Origin: Thalassobacillus pellis
GTDB taxonomy: Bacteria > Bacillota > Bacilli > Bacillales > Halobacillaceae
Direction: 5' to 3'
DNA: 64,000 bases
Assembly: GCF_016908295.1 (NCBI RefSeq)
Contig: NZ_JAFBDO010000001.1
Span: forward strand, 496,001-560,000
Part shown: in pieces, positions 51,719-61,075 of the stretch
How positions within the stretch are numbered: the first letter of the stretch is position 1
Layout of the letters: each line of letters starts with the position of its first letter
Notes under the pieces: model-generated
Told to the model about the DNA's origin: nothing
What the model saw: only the letters and a program-made list of their open reading frames with translations
Database searches by the model: none
Made by a program: the position numbers and the translations under genes

Positions 51719-53821
51719 CTACTGGTTATTGCGGTATTTGTAAACATGGTAGGCAAGCTGGATGTTGAACCACTCATCCATATTCCCGGCGTCGAGCTCC
51801 AGGATCTCCTGGATTCGGCTGATGCGGTAATAGAGCGTGTTGTGGTGGATGTTCAGTTCCTGGGTGACTTTCTTCAAATCCTTGTCATGGGTCACATAAG
51901 CTGCCAGGGTTTTCATTAGCTCGCCGTTTTTCTTCTGATCGTAATTGAGCAATGGGCCGAGGATATCATCAATGAACAGGTCCAGTTCTTCCTCGCTATG
52001 CTGCAGTAAAAATCGGTAAATGCCGGCGTTGACAAAGCTGATCACGTTTTGGCCGGGGTTATTCTCTAATAATTCGAGGCATTTTTCTGCGTCGGTATAC
52101 GATTTGTTGACGTTTGTGATATTTTTATGGACACGGCCGACACCGATGTGAAGCGGCACAGCGGTATTTTCTAATCCTGCGACGAGTGACTTCATCTGAT
52201 CCCTGGCTGAAGCTTTCCCTTCTGCTTCCGAAAAACTGACCATCGCGAAAATATAGGATCGATTCATCGAAGTGATCCCTCTGATTCCGCGCTTCGAAAG
52301 CTCTTCTTCTAAAAATTGCACGGCCTCCCGTTTCTGCATTTTTATATGGGAAGGCATCAATCCTTCCACGGAGCCCGGCTTCAATCTTCCAAGCACCATG
52401 ACATAATAATCAGATGTCGAGAGCCCAAGATTTGCGGCCTGGACTTCGAGTGTTTCCCGTGATTCACCAGTGAGGATGCCTTCCACGAGTTCTCCTTTGG
52501 CATTCATTTCTGCTTCTTTTACTGCTTCTTCCTTGGTCAGCTCCAGTGACAGGACCGTCGCTCCGTATTCGAAGAGGACAATATCGTTTTCGGCAAGCTG
52601 ATCGTCCGCTGCCCAGACGCATAAAAATCCCCAGACCGCTTCTGCTCCCATGATCGGCAGCACAATAAGGTTGCCATCCTCAGCCGGAATCACCTGCCAT
52701 TTATTCGTTTTGATGACGTAGCGGACGCGGTCATGGCTCAGAAAATTTTCCGGAAGCGACTTTTCGGCAGCACCTTCTGTTTCGTAAAAAGGATGCAACA
52801 GGGAGTCGTAAATAGCAAAGGGATGTGCGACTGTCCGCATTAAAGTATCTACAATCGCCTCTGCTCCTTCACCTCTCGCAGCAATATTTGTCAGGCGATT
52901 ATGGAAATCAGTTGTCCGCTGCATCATTTCGTGTTCTTTTCTGAGCGCGTGCAACGTCCGCTGGAATTCTTCCCGCTTTCTTTTCTCCTGCTGGTAAAGC
53001 CTCGAGTGGGTGATGACGATGGCGACATGATCAGCGAGCGTCTCCAATAGCAGCAGATCTCTTTTAGTAAAAGCAGCATGGACCTGGAAGCTGTCAATCG
53101 TCAAAACACCGATCGTTTCATTTTGGAAGCGGAGCGGCACGGACATCATGCAATCGGGAAACGGCCTGTCTTCGGTCGATGCAAGGTAATAGCGGTAGTT
53201 AGCCGGGGACATACCCTCCATCGCCCCGCGGATTTCCGCTTCCCCATTGATGATCATCGGCTCCTCATTCGCGAACACCTGCCCGCTTACCCCTTCGCCA
53301 GCCTTCAGACGTGTTTTCTGGTAGCTCTCTTTCCGGAAACCGACCGCAGAACGGACGAGCAGCTTGTCGATCTGTTCGTCATATAAAAATAAAAATCCTG
53401 TATCGGCGGCGGTGATCGCTTCAACGACAGAGCGGATGACGACCTCCAGGATGTTTTCGTCGTACATTTTTGAAGCAAGCGTTTTTGCGGTATGCATCAA
53501 TAAATACAGGAAATCATCATCCTGCTGTTTCCTGTCATGCTCCAACAAGAACAGGATCCATGGTGTGTGCTCTTCAAAATACTGTAGCGCTTCCTCTGCG
53601 TTATAAGACGCCGGTCCGACAAGCGCAACCTGAAAATCGTCCAAATCAAAGACGACCTCCGACTCACTAAGCCGCTCCCACGGTCCGGAAGAATCAGCCT
53701 TAGCCATACAACAGGCGATCGAGGGCTCGCTCGACAAAATATGATCGGTAGCTTTTTCTCTGATATGGATCGCCTGCTGGCCGAACCGTTCTTTCATGGC
53801 AGTCAATATGTCATCCTGCAT
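51719..53821 (-). CDS. GAF-domain PucR/CdaR-like transcriptional regulator
   Basis: A 700-residue regulator: a central GAF domain (LKAGEGVSGQVFANEEPMII; MMSVPLRFQNETIGVLTID), a second GAF-like segment, a GGDEF-like CdaR region, and a C-terminal PucR helix-turn-helix (LKKVTQELNIHHNTLYYRISRIQEIL). Such regulators sense small metabolites and activate purine, amino acid or sugar-acid catabolism. Embedded in the peptide uptake operon, which it probably controls. No membrane segment. Confidence 0.87.
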   Translation of the reverse strand: MQDDILTAMKERFGQQAIHIREKATDHILSSEPSIACCMAKADSSGPWERLSESEVVFDLDDFQVALVGPASYNAEEALQYFEEHTPWILFLLEHDRKQQDDDFLYLLMHTAKTLASKMYDENILEVVIRSVVEAITAADTGFLFLYDEQIDKLLVRSAVGFRKESYQKTRLKAGEGVSGQVFANEEPMIINGEAEIRGAMEGMSPANYRYYLASTEDRPFPDCMMSVPLRFQNETIGVLTIDSFQVHAAFTKRDLLLLETLADHVAIVITHSRLYQQEKRKREEFQRTLHALRKEHEMMQRTTDFHNRLTNIAARGEGAEAIVDTLMRTVAHPFAIYDSLLHPFYETEGAAEKSLPENFLSHDRVRYVIKTNKWQVIPAEDGNLIVLPIMGAEAVWGFLCVWAADDQLAENDIVLFEYGATVLSLELTKEEAVKEAEMNAKGELVEGILTGESRETLEVQAANLGLSTSDYYVMVLGRLKPGSVEGLMPSHIKMQKREAVQFLEEELSKRGIRGITSMNRSYIFAMVSFSEAEGKASARDQMKSLVAGLENTAVPLHIGVGRVHKNITNVNKSYTDAEKCLELLENNPGQNVISFVNAGIYRFLLQHSEEELDLFIDDILGPLLNYDQKKNGELMKTLAAYVTHDKDLKKVTQELNIHHNTLYYRISRIQEILELDAGNMDEWFNIQLAYHVYKYRNNQ

Positions 53822-53836
53822 CGTGTCACCCTTCCA

Positions 53837-54493
53837 CTATAAAACAATCCCCTGCTTCACCGCGTCCACCCATTCATAATAGCGTTCAATCAGAACCGAT
53901 TTATTTTTTTCATAAATCCTACGCAATTCCTGGACAGGTTCTTCATGGTCATCGACGCGAAAATCAACGTACGGGAACTGGTCGATGTCCACCACTTTGA
54001 TGACGGCAGACTGCTTGCCCCGTGTCTCCCCGCCGGCGTTATCGCCAGCTGCGAGTGCATCGAGGAGCCTGACCTCAAGCTTCCCGGTGGATTCCTCAAA
54101 GGCCCGCGCCATTTCTTCCAATACTTCCGGCCCTGCGAGAATGTTCCCCTGGACCGACCATTGCTCGCCGATGATATGGCCTTTATAGGCATCATTTTCG
54201 ACACCGGTATAGGCGCTGCTATTGCCGTACTGGTCCATGACGGCGACCTGGCGCAGTTCTTTTCCCGGATCCTTGATCAGCAGGTGGTTCAGGGTTTCGT
54301 TTGCCGTATAGCTCTGCCGTAAATAGTTCAAACCTTCCTGACCGAGCGCCGGGTTCACCCATCCTTGGGTGATGACTGCGCCCGTGTTCGCTTCTATATG
54401 CGGGGAGTAAGCCCCTACTCCTGGAAAGCAGGTCGATACGGCGGCGCCGAACTTTCCTGTTTCCTTGCATCTGGCAATAATTGAATACGTCAT
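53837..54493 (-). CDS. DUF1028-family protein (Ntn-hydrolase-like)
   Basis: A 218-residue protein of the DUF1028 family (MTYSIIARCKETG, FGAAVSTCFPGVG, TQGWVNPALGQEGL, NILAGPEVLEEMA). Members resemble Ntn-hydrolases and are often encoded near amino-acid or peptide transport genes. The ATG overlaps the OppF stop (TAATG). It probably acts on an imported peptide or amide derivative. Confidence 0.9.
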   Translation of the reverse strand: MTYSIIARCKETGKFGAAVSTCFPGVGAYSPHIEANTGAVITQGWVNPALGQEGLNYLRQSYTANETLNHLLIKDPGKELRQVAVMDQYGNSSAYTGVENDAYKGHIIGEQWSVQGNILAGPEVLEEMARAFEESTGKLEVRLLDALAAGDNAGGETRGKQSAVIKVVDIDQFPYVDFRVDDHEEPVQELRRIYEKNKSVLIERYYEWVDAVKQGIVL

Positions 54494-55458
54494 TATTTCA
54501 CCTCATGACACGCCACGTAATGGCCTTCTGTGATTTCCCGGAAGCTTGGGACTTCCTCTTTGCAATGTTGTTTCGCAATCGGGCACCGCGGATGAAACGG
54601 GCATCCGGACGGCGGGTTATCAGGACTCGGAATTTCCCCTTCGAGCGGAATCCGGTCTTTAACATGGTGAATATCCGGAACTGGCACAGATGATAACAGC
54701 GCCTGGGTATATGGGTGAAGCGGATTTTCATAGAGATCGTCGCTTTCACTCAATTCTACCATTTTTCCGAGATACATCACGCCGACACGGTCACTGATAT
54801 ACTGGACGACACTCAAATCATGGGCAATGAACAGGTATGTGAAATCATATTCCTCCTGCAGATCGACGAGGAGGTTGATGATCTGTGCCTGAATGGACAC
54901 ATCAAGGGCCGCCACCGGCTCATCGGCGACAATGAATTTCGGCTTCAATGCCAGCGCACGGGCAATACCGATCCGCTGCCTTTGTCCCCCGGAAAATTCG
55001 TGGGGATAACGGGTGCGGTAATCCTGCGGAATCCCGACATCATCCAGCAGCTGTTTCACTCTCGCTTTCCGTTCTTCCTTGCTCATATCTGTCGTCTTCA
55101 GAGGTTCTTCGATAATGTCTTCCACGATCATTCTTGGGTTTAGTGATGCATAGGGATCCTGAAAAATCATCTGAAAATCGCGGCGGCGTGCTTTCAGCTT
55201 CTGCTTGTCCCAGGTGGAGACGTCTTCTCCTTCGAAATACATCTTTCCTTCCGTCGCTTCGAGAAGCTTCATTAATAAACGCCCCGTCGTTGATTTCCCG
55301 CAGCCGGACTCCCCGACTATTCCTAACGTTTCTCCTTTATAAACGGAAAAATTCAGGCCGTCCACTGCTTTCACGACAGTATTTTTGCGAAAAATTCCAT
55401 TAGATATCTTAAAGTGCTTCTTCAGGTTGTCGATTCTTACGAGTTCCTCGGTCGCCAT
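54493..55458 (-). CDS. Oligopeptide/dipeptide ABC transporter ATPase (OppF type)
   Basis: A 321-residue ATPase with Walker A GESGCGKSTTGR, signature FSGGQRQRIGIARAL and Walker B FIVADEPVAALD. The C-terminal oligopeptide-type extension has the conserved cysteine motif GCPFHPRCPIAKQHC, thought to bind an iron-sulfur cluster in relatives. Starts at the ATG at 55458 inside the end of the OppD gene (50-nt overlap) with AGGAGGG upstream. Confidence 0.93.
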   Translation of the reverse strand: MATEELVRIDNLKKHFKISNGIFRKNTVVKAVDGLNFSVYKGETLGIVGESGCGKSTTGRLLMKLLEATEGKMYFEGEDVSTWDKQKLKARRRDFQMIFQDPYASLNPRMIVEDIIEEPLKTTDMSKEERKARVKQLLDDVGIPQDYRTRYPHEFSGGQRQRIGIARALALKPKFIVADEPVAALDVSIQAQIINLLVDLQEEYDFTYLFIAHDLSVVQYISDRVGVMYLGKMVELSESDDLYENPLHPYTQALLSSVPVPDIHHVKDRIPLEGEIPSPDNPPSGCPFHPRCPIAKQHCKEEVPSFREITEGHYVACHEVK

Positions 55459-56437
55459 CCGGCTGTCCCTCCTCTTCCAGCCAACAGGCAACCGTATGCT
55501 GCTCTGATTCTGCTGGCAGTAATTCTGGCTGTTGAGCCAGGCATTTATCCATCACAAACGGGCAGCGGTCCTGGAACCGGCAGCCCTGTGGCAGGTTCTG
55601 TAAATTCGGCGGCTGGCCTTCGATCGGCTGCAGCCGTTCTCTTCTTCCCGGGCGAGGGACAGAATTCAATAGTCCCTTCGTATAAGGATGCTTCGGTCTG
55701 TCGAAAATGTCTTCGATCGTTCCTTCTTCAACTATTTTACCGGCATACATGACGGCTACCCGGTCGCACAGTTCAGCGACGACCCCAAGGTCATGGGTAA
55801 TCATCATGATGGCCGTTCCTGTATCATCGCGAAGTTTCCGCAGCAAATCAAGCACCTGTGCCTGGATGGTCACGTCAAGGGCTGTCGTCGGTTCATCAGC
55901 GATGATCAAATCAGGATCACAGGCAAGGGACATGGCGATGACCCCGCGCTGCCTCATACCGCCGCTGTATTGATGCGGATACTGGTGCGCGCGTTTTTCC
56001 GATGACGGGATACCGACTTTTGTCAGCATTTCCACCGCCCGTTTCCAGGCCGCTTTTTTCGGTTTTTTCTCATGAATTTCAGGCATTTCAGCGATCTGGG
56101 TCCCGACATTGTAGGCAGGATTCAAGGAAGTCATTGGATCCTGGAAAACCATCGAAATGTCCTTGCCGCGGATCTTCTCCATTTCCCGTTCCGTTTTCAA
56201 AAGCAGATCCTCGCCATGGTAACGCACTTCGCCGCTTACATGTTCACTGCTTTTGCTTCCGACGAGGCGCATGATCGACTGGGAAGTGACACTTTTCCCG
56301 CAGCCGGATTCGCCGACGATGCCAAGAATCTCGCCTTTTTTCACTTTGAAATTCACGCCGTCCACGGCTTTGACGACGCCTGTTTTGGTATGAAAATGCG
56401 TCTTCAGATCGTTCACTTCCATAATATATTCAGACAT
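55409..56437 (-). CDS. Oligopeptide/dipeptide ABC transporter ATPase (OppD type)
   Basis: A 342-residue ATPase with Walker A GESGCGKSVTSQ, signature YSGGMRQRGVIAMSL and Walker B LIIADEPTTALD. The C-terminal Cys motif (GCRFQDRCPFVMDKC) is like that of OppF. The ATG at 56437 has AAAGGAG upstream; the longer frame to 56464 would overlap OppC. Partner of the OppF-type ATPase. Confidence 0.93.
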   Translation of the reverse strand: MSEYIMEVNDLKTHFHTKTGVVKAVDGVNFKVKKGEILGIVGESGCGKSVTSQSIMRLVGSKSSEHVSGEVRYHGEDLLLKTEREMEKIRGKDISMVFQDPMTSLNPAYNVGTQIAEMPEIHEKKPKKAAWKRAVEMLTKVGIPSSEKRAHQYPHQYSGGMRQRGVIAMSLACDPDLIIADEPTTALDVTIQAQVLDLLRKLRDDTGTAIMMITHDLGVVAELCDRVAVMYAGKIVEEGTIEDIFDRPKHPYTKGLLNSVPRPGRRERLQPIEGQPPNLQNLPQGCRFQDRCPFVMDKCLAQQPELLPAESEQHTVACWLEEEGQPDGDRGTRKNRQPEEAL

Positions 56438-56450
56438 GGACTTACTCCTT

Positions 56451-57290
56451 TCACGACGATTCATTTTTCAGTTTCGGATCTAGGGCATCCCGCAGGCCAT
56501 CCCCCATGACGTTAAAGCTGAACACGGCCAAGGTGATTGCGATCCCCGGGAAAACGGCGATCCACCAGGCCTGCTCCATCCAGTTCTTTCCTTCACTGAG
56601 CATGATTCCCCACGAAGGTGTGTCTGGCGAAGCTCCAAGTCCGAGAAAACTGAGGGCCGCTTCTGCCAAAATAGCGAATGCTAGGGACAGCGTAACCTGG
56701 ACGATCAATGGCGCCAGGCTGTTCGGTAAAATGTGTTTCCACATGATTTTCACATTGCTGATGCCCATCGATTTCGCCGCTTCGATAAACAGCGCATTCT
56801 TGATGGTCAGCACCGCACCTCGGGCAATCCGGGCAAAAATCGGCGTATAGACGATGCCGATTGCGATCATCAAGTTGGTGAGGCTCGGTCCTAAAATCGC
56901 CATGATTACAAGCGCCAATAAAATATCCGGAAAAGAAAACATGACATCCGTGAGGCGGGACAGCACCGAATCGACCCACTTGCCATAATAGGCAGCAACG
57001 ACTCCGATCAGCGTTCCCACTACAAGTGAGATCCCTACGGAAATGATGCCGACTTTCAAGGAAATTCGCGTGCCATAAATGATCCGGCTCCAAATATCAC
57101 GGCCGAACTGATCCGTTCCAAGCCAGTGAGCCATGCTCGGACCTGCGAGCGACTCTGCTCCTGACATTTTGTATGGATCGTAAGGAGCGAGCAGCGGGGC
57201 AACGATAGCCGCAATAATGAAAGCCGTCGTCATGAACAGACCGAACAACGCAATTTTATTTTTCTTGAATTGATACCATATGTCACTCAT
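56451..57290 (-). CDS. Oligopeptide/dipeptide ABC transporter permease (OppC type)
   Basis: A 279-residue permease with an N-terminal OppC extension (FGLFMTTAFIIAAIVAPLLAPYDP, in part), GTDQFGRDIWSRIIYG, and the EAA loop EAAKSMGISNVKIMWKH. It is located after the OppB-type gene with a 12-nt gap and makes the channel with it. Confidence 0.94.
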   Translation of the reverse strand: MSDIWYQFKKNKIALFGLFMTTAFIIAAIVAPLLAPYDPYKMSGAESLAGPSMAHWLGTDQFGRDIWSRIIYGTRISLKVGIISVGISLVVGTLIGVVAAYYGKWVDSVLSRLTDVMFSFPDILLALVIMAILGPSLTNLMIAIGIVYTPIFARIARGAVLTIKNALFIEAAKSMGISNVKIMWKHILPNSLAPLIVQVTLSLAFAILAEAALSFLGLGASPDTPSWGIMLSEGKNWMEQAWWIAVFPGIAITLAVFSFNVMGDGLRDALDPKLKNESS

Positions 57291-57302
57291 GTAATCGCTC
57301 CT

Positions 57303-58244
57303 TTAATAGCGAATTTGTGGATCTAAGAATCCATAAATAATATCCACGATCAGATTGATGATGACGAACGCACTGGCGATGAACAGAATCGTTCCTTGCA
57401 AGAGAGCGTAATCACGATTGGTGATCGCCTGCAAGGACAGCTGTCCGACACCAGGCAGTCCGAAAATCTGCTCGACAACGACCGAGCCGCCAAGCAAGTA
57501 CCCAGTCTGGATACCGAGCACGGTAACGACGGGGACGAGCGCATTTTTAAGTGCATGCCGCATGATCATTCTCCGCTTGGATACCCCTTTCGCCCGGGCC
57601 ATTTTGATATAATCCTGATTGGTGACCTCAAGCATGGAGGACCGCGTCATCCGCATGGCAACAGCCCCAACGGCTGTACCAAGGGCGATTGCCGGGAGAA
57701 TCATGCTCCTGAGGTTACCCCAGACACTTTCATACAGCCCGACAAATCCCCCGGACGGGAACCAGCCCGCATATAAGGAGAAAAAGAGAATCATCAATGT
57801 ACCGAGCCAGAAGTTCGGAATGGAAATCCCGAGCATTCCTGCAAAGCTGGCACCGTAATCGAATTTGCTGTTTCGTTTTAAAGCAGAAATCGTCCCGAGC
57901 GGAATCGCCAGGATGACCGCAATGACGACACTCAATACTGCCAATTCAATCGTAATCGGAAGCCTGATGAGGATCGCCTGCAAGACCGGCGTATTCGTAA
58001 AATGGGAGTAACCAAAGTCTCCCTGGAGGACGTTTTTCAGCCAAAGTACATATTGGGTAAGCACGGACTCGTCCAGACCGTATTTAGCACGAAGCGCCTC
58101 TGCCCGTTCCGGTGTGTAGTTGTTTCCAAGCATCGCCGTCACCGTATCCCCCGGCACCAGCCGGACAAGGAAAAAGGCGAGTATCGAAATTCCGAACAAA
58201 ACCGGAATCGAGATCAGCAGGCGTTTGATAATATAGGAAATCAT
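57303..58244 (-). CDS. Oligopeptide/dipeptide ABC transporter permease (OppB type)
   Basis: A 313-residue permease with six helices, the OppB start IKRLLISIPVLFGISIL, and motifs FLVRLVPGDTV, KMARAKGVSKRRMIMRHALKN and VVVEQIFGLPGVGQL. Second gene of the operon after the binding protein, with a 68-nt gap. Confidence 0.94.
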   Translation of the reverse strand: MISYIIKRLLISIPVLFGISILAFFLVRLVPGDTVTAMLGNNYTPERAEALRAKYGLDESVLTQYVLWLKNVLQGDFGYSHFTNTPVLQAILIRLPITIELAVLSVVIAVILAIPLGTISALKRNSKFDYGASFAGMLGISIPNFWLGTLMILFFSLYAGWFPSGGFVGLYESVWGNLRSMILPAIALGTAVGAVAMRMTRSSMLEVTNQDYIKMARAKGVSKRRMIMRHALKNALVPVVTVLGIQTGYLLGGSVVVEQIFGLPGVGQLSLQAITNRDYALLQGTILFIASAFVIINLIVDIIYGFLDPQIRY

Positions 58245-58312
58245 CGTCCAACCTCCTTCTAATAAGGAGAAAGCGACCTATCCTGAATAGCGATGGCCGC
58301 TTCCCCAAACGT

Positions 58313-59875
58313 TTATTGTTTTACTTTTGTTGTTTCCAGAGATCCTGTCGTTACTGTCGGATCGACCACGAAGCCTTGAACACGTTCCCTGACAGCAGAA
58401 ATCTGTGGATTAGCGTACAAGAATACCATCGGTGCTTCTTTCGCAATGATTTTCTGCGCTTTTGCATAAATTTCTTTCCGTTTTTCCTGATCCATCGTTC
58501 TGCGGCCTTTTTCTAAGAGCTTGTCCACTTCCGGATTGGAGTAATTCTGCTGGTTGTACATCCCGTCGGTGTGGAAAATGTTGTACAGGAATTCATCCGG
58601 GTCAACGAAGCCTACCCAGCCGACAACCGTTGATTCAAAGTCACCGCTTCCGAGTGCTTCAAAGAACACACTGTCTTCCTGGGAGACAACTTCAAGCTCG
58701 ATGCCGACTTCCTGGAGCTGCTGCTTGATGACCTGAGCGGCATCAATCTGAGACTGATTCGTGCTCACTTTCATCGTCAGCTTCAGACCATCGCCATAGC
58801 CTGCTTCTTCCAGCAATTTACGTGCTTTGTCTAGATCCGGCTCAGGATAAATCTTCTCGTCCAGGTGTGCCCAGTGGTTTTCCGGAATATTTCCGCTAAG
58901 TAGCGGGGAAGCCTGTCCGAATTTTACGACCTGGTTGATTGCATCCCGATCGATCGCCCAGGCAATCGCCTGACGGACCTTCTTGTTGCTAAGGGCTTCT
59001 TTTTCCGTATTAAGACCGATATATTCCCAGTACGTCCCTGGTACAGATACAACATTGACACCTTCTGCTTTTTCCAAAAGCTTCACGTCTTTAGGCTGAG
59101 CCTGGAGCAGGATGTCAATCTCGCCGTTCCTGATAGCAGTTGTCCGTGCTGTTTCATCAGGAATCGAACGCCATACGACCTTATCTAAATAAGGAAGACC
59201 TTCCTTGAAGTAATCCTCGAACTTAGTGAGGACCATTTCCTGATCCTTCGTCCAATGATCGAGCTTGAACGGACCACTTCCAGCATCTACGCTGTCGAGC
59301 TCTCCACCGTTCTCTTCGACAATTGTTTTGTTGACAACCGCGTTCATTGGGTTAGCAAGGAAAGTGAGGAACGGAGCAATCGGCTCGCTCAATGTCATGA
59401 CCACTTCTGTTTCTGAAGGTGTCTCGATGGACTTAAGTTCTGAAAATTGATGCTTCCGGACACCTTTTTCAATGATACGCTCAATGGAATACTTCACATC
59501 TTCTGACGTCAGTGCATCACCATTATGGAACTTCACGCCTTCATGCAGTGTGAATGTGTAAACTTTACCGTCTTCCGAAATCTTGTAATCTTTCACAAGA
59601 TCCCCTTCGATTTCGCCATATTTTCCTGGTATGTAACGGAACAACGTATTGTACATGTTCTCAATATAATGCATGGATGCAGCATCCGTGACCGTATGCG
59701 GGTCCAGGCTGTTCGCCTCGGATAAATCAACGAGCGTTACCGTACCGCCTTTACCGGCTTCTCCTTCGCTGCTGTCACTATTGCCACCAGTCTGACTCGC
59801 CTTATTAGGATTCGTACAGCCGACAAGAATGAACATCAGCGACACTACCATGACCATGAAAGCTTTCAATTTCAC
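58313..59875 (-). CDS. Peptide-binding lipoprotein (SBP family 5, OppA/DppA type)
   Basis: A 520-residue family 5 binding lipoprotein with lipobox ILVGC near residue 20. Features include LDPHTVTDAASMHYIENMYNTLF (in part), KFHNGDALTSEDVKYSIERI and KKVRQAIAWAIDRDAI. The start is a GTG at 59875 with AGAGGGGGA upstream; the longer frame to 59974 has unlikely residues before the signal peptide. First gene of the operon. The downstream amidohydrolase, DUF1028 and M20 enzymes suggest amidated or cyclic peptides as ligands. Confidence 0.93.
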   Translation of the reverse strand: MKLKAFMVMVVSLMFILVGCTNPNKASQTGGNSDSSEGEAGKGGTVTLVDLSEANSLDPHTVTDAASMHYIENMYNTLFRYIPGKYGEIEGDLVKDYKISEDGKVYTFTLHEGVKFHNGDALTSEDVKYSIERIIEKGVRKHQFSELKSIETPSETEVVMTLSEPIAPFLTFLANPMNAVVNKTIVEENGGELDSVDAGSGPFKLDHWTKDQEMVLTKFEDYFKEGLPYLDKVVWRSIPDETARTTAIRNGEIDILLQAQPKDVKLLEKAEGVNVVSVPGTYWEYIGLNTEKEALSNKKVRQAIAWAIDRDAINQVVKFGQASPLLSGNIPENHWAHLDEKIYPEPDLDKARKLLEEAGYGDGLKLTMKVSTNQSQIDAAQVIKQQLQEVGIELEVVSQEDSVFFEALGSGDFESTVVGWVGFVDPDEFLYNIFHTDGMYNQQNYSNPEVDKLLEKGRRTMDQEKRKEIYAKAQKIIAKEAPMVFLYANPQISAVRERVQGFVVDPTVTTGSLETTKVKQ

Positions 59876-60051
59876 TATATTTCCCCCTCTGAAAAGTTTT
59901 CGTGAAAATATTTCGAAAATACTGTTAACAATTCTACATGAAAACGGTTTACTATTATTCGTGGAATCTACCAAAATTAAAGCGTGTATATTAGGAGATA
60001 TTACAAAATAGAGCGGAGAAGGGGACAGACCACACGTAAGCTCTACACCTT

Positions 60052-60197
60052 TGATTCACACGAACCGCTACCGGCGGATGCTTGCCGCGGGCACGGCCTC
60101 AGCTAACTTGGTCAAGAAGATCGCTTGACCAAGTGGATCTTCGGCCCGCGCTGTTCCCGCAGGCGTCACCGCCTCTCGCTCATTGCGGAATCAAGCA
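60052..60197. repeat. Dispersed imperfect palindromic repeat, copy 2 (inverted relative to copy 1)
   Basis: In the gene-free stretch 59876-60613. Its reverse complement aligns with 28422-28548. The centre has an 11-bp stem, ACTTGGTCAAG with CTTGACCAAGT, and outer parts such as GCCCGCGGCAAGC and GCGGGAACAGCGCG are partly complementary. The rest of this gap holds two terminator-like hairpins and no gene. Confidence 0.75.
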
Positions 60198-60300
60198 TGT
60201 ATAAATGTATGTCGATATAAACATCAAAACGCCCACAACATCCAAGTACTGCATAAAAATCTTAAAGGAATAGAGTCATGAATCCCTTAAAATTATAAAC

Positions 60301-60344
60301 AAAACGGTAAGTATGGACATAAAACTCCATACTTATCGTTTTTT
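60301..60344. terminator. Terminator-like hairpin
   Basis: AAAACGGTAAGTATGGA and TCCATACTTATCGTTTT pair with one G-T wobble, followed by T. No gene clearly ends into it from the plus side; it may be bidirectional. Confidence 0.55.
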
Positions 60345-60507
60345 AAACCTTCCGTTTTTTAGTAGCCTCCTATAAAGCAATGGAGGTTTGTCTGTTCCTA
60401 CTTTCTCGAAATAGAACCGTATAAAATTCGGCAGAAATATGTAATTCGTATATCATTTTGATGACATAGCTAAGAAAGTTTATTTCTTCTGATAGAATAA
60501 AAACAGA

Positions 60508-60560
60508 AAGACAGCAAGCCTACGGCGCCTCCCCCCTGGCGCCTGGCAAATTGCTGTCTT
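60508..60560 (-). terminator. Terminator of the DUF3100 operon
   Basis: AAGACAGCAA pairs with TTGCTGTCTT and an inner GGCGCC pair stacks in the loop. The minus strand continues TTCTGTTTTTATT. Confidence 0.72.
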
Positions 60561-60613
60561 CTTTTCATGTGTATTTATCATTTAACTACACTACTTCTCG
60601 GGGGACTGTCCCC

Positions 60614-61072
60614 TTAAATGATCCCTTGCATACGCAACACGAGTTCTGCAATGAGGGCGGAGCCGAGAAAGGTTCCGACCATGACCAGCATGGCGACGAC
60701 GACGCTTCTCCAGCCGAGCTTTTTGAAATCTGTCCAGGACCTTCCAATCGCAATACCTGCATAGGCAAGGATTGGCGTAGCCAGTGCCAGCAGATTAACT
60801 TCTGTGGTCCACCGCACTACGGTTTCTGAACCTGGAAATCCAGGCAGCGAAATGATGATACCAATCAAAGCAACGTACGCAACACTTGGAATATTCACTT
60901 TTAATAATTTCTGTAATATAAGACCAGCGAGACTTACTAAAATAAGCACAATCATTCCTGGTACGGCCGCTAGAGGAAGGATTCCATAACCGATCCAGTT
61001 TCCGATTGCTGAAATGACTCCGAAGATCAACAGCAAAAGAATCCATTCTTGAATGTTATTCATCAATGTCAT
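60614..61072 (-). CDS. Small integral membrane protein paired with DUF3100 protein
   Basis: A 152-residue protein with about four helices (WILLLLIFGVISAIGNWIG, then VPGMIVLILVSLAGLIL, and two later). It begins 3 nt after the DUF3100 stop, so the two are likely subunits of one transporter. Resembles the small partner of DUF340/DUF3100-type membrane pairs, which are suspected organic-acid or amino-acid exporters. No substrate motif seen. Confidence 0.78.
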   Translation of the reverse strand: MTLMNNIQEWILLLLIFGVISAIGNWIGYGILPLAAVPGMIVLILVSLAGLILQKLLKVNIPSVAYVALIGIIISLPGFPGSETVVRWTTEVNLLALATPILAYAGIAIGRSWTDFKKLGWRSVVVAMLVMVGTFLGSALIAELVLRMQGII

Positions 61073-61075
61073 CGC

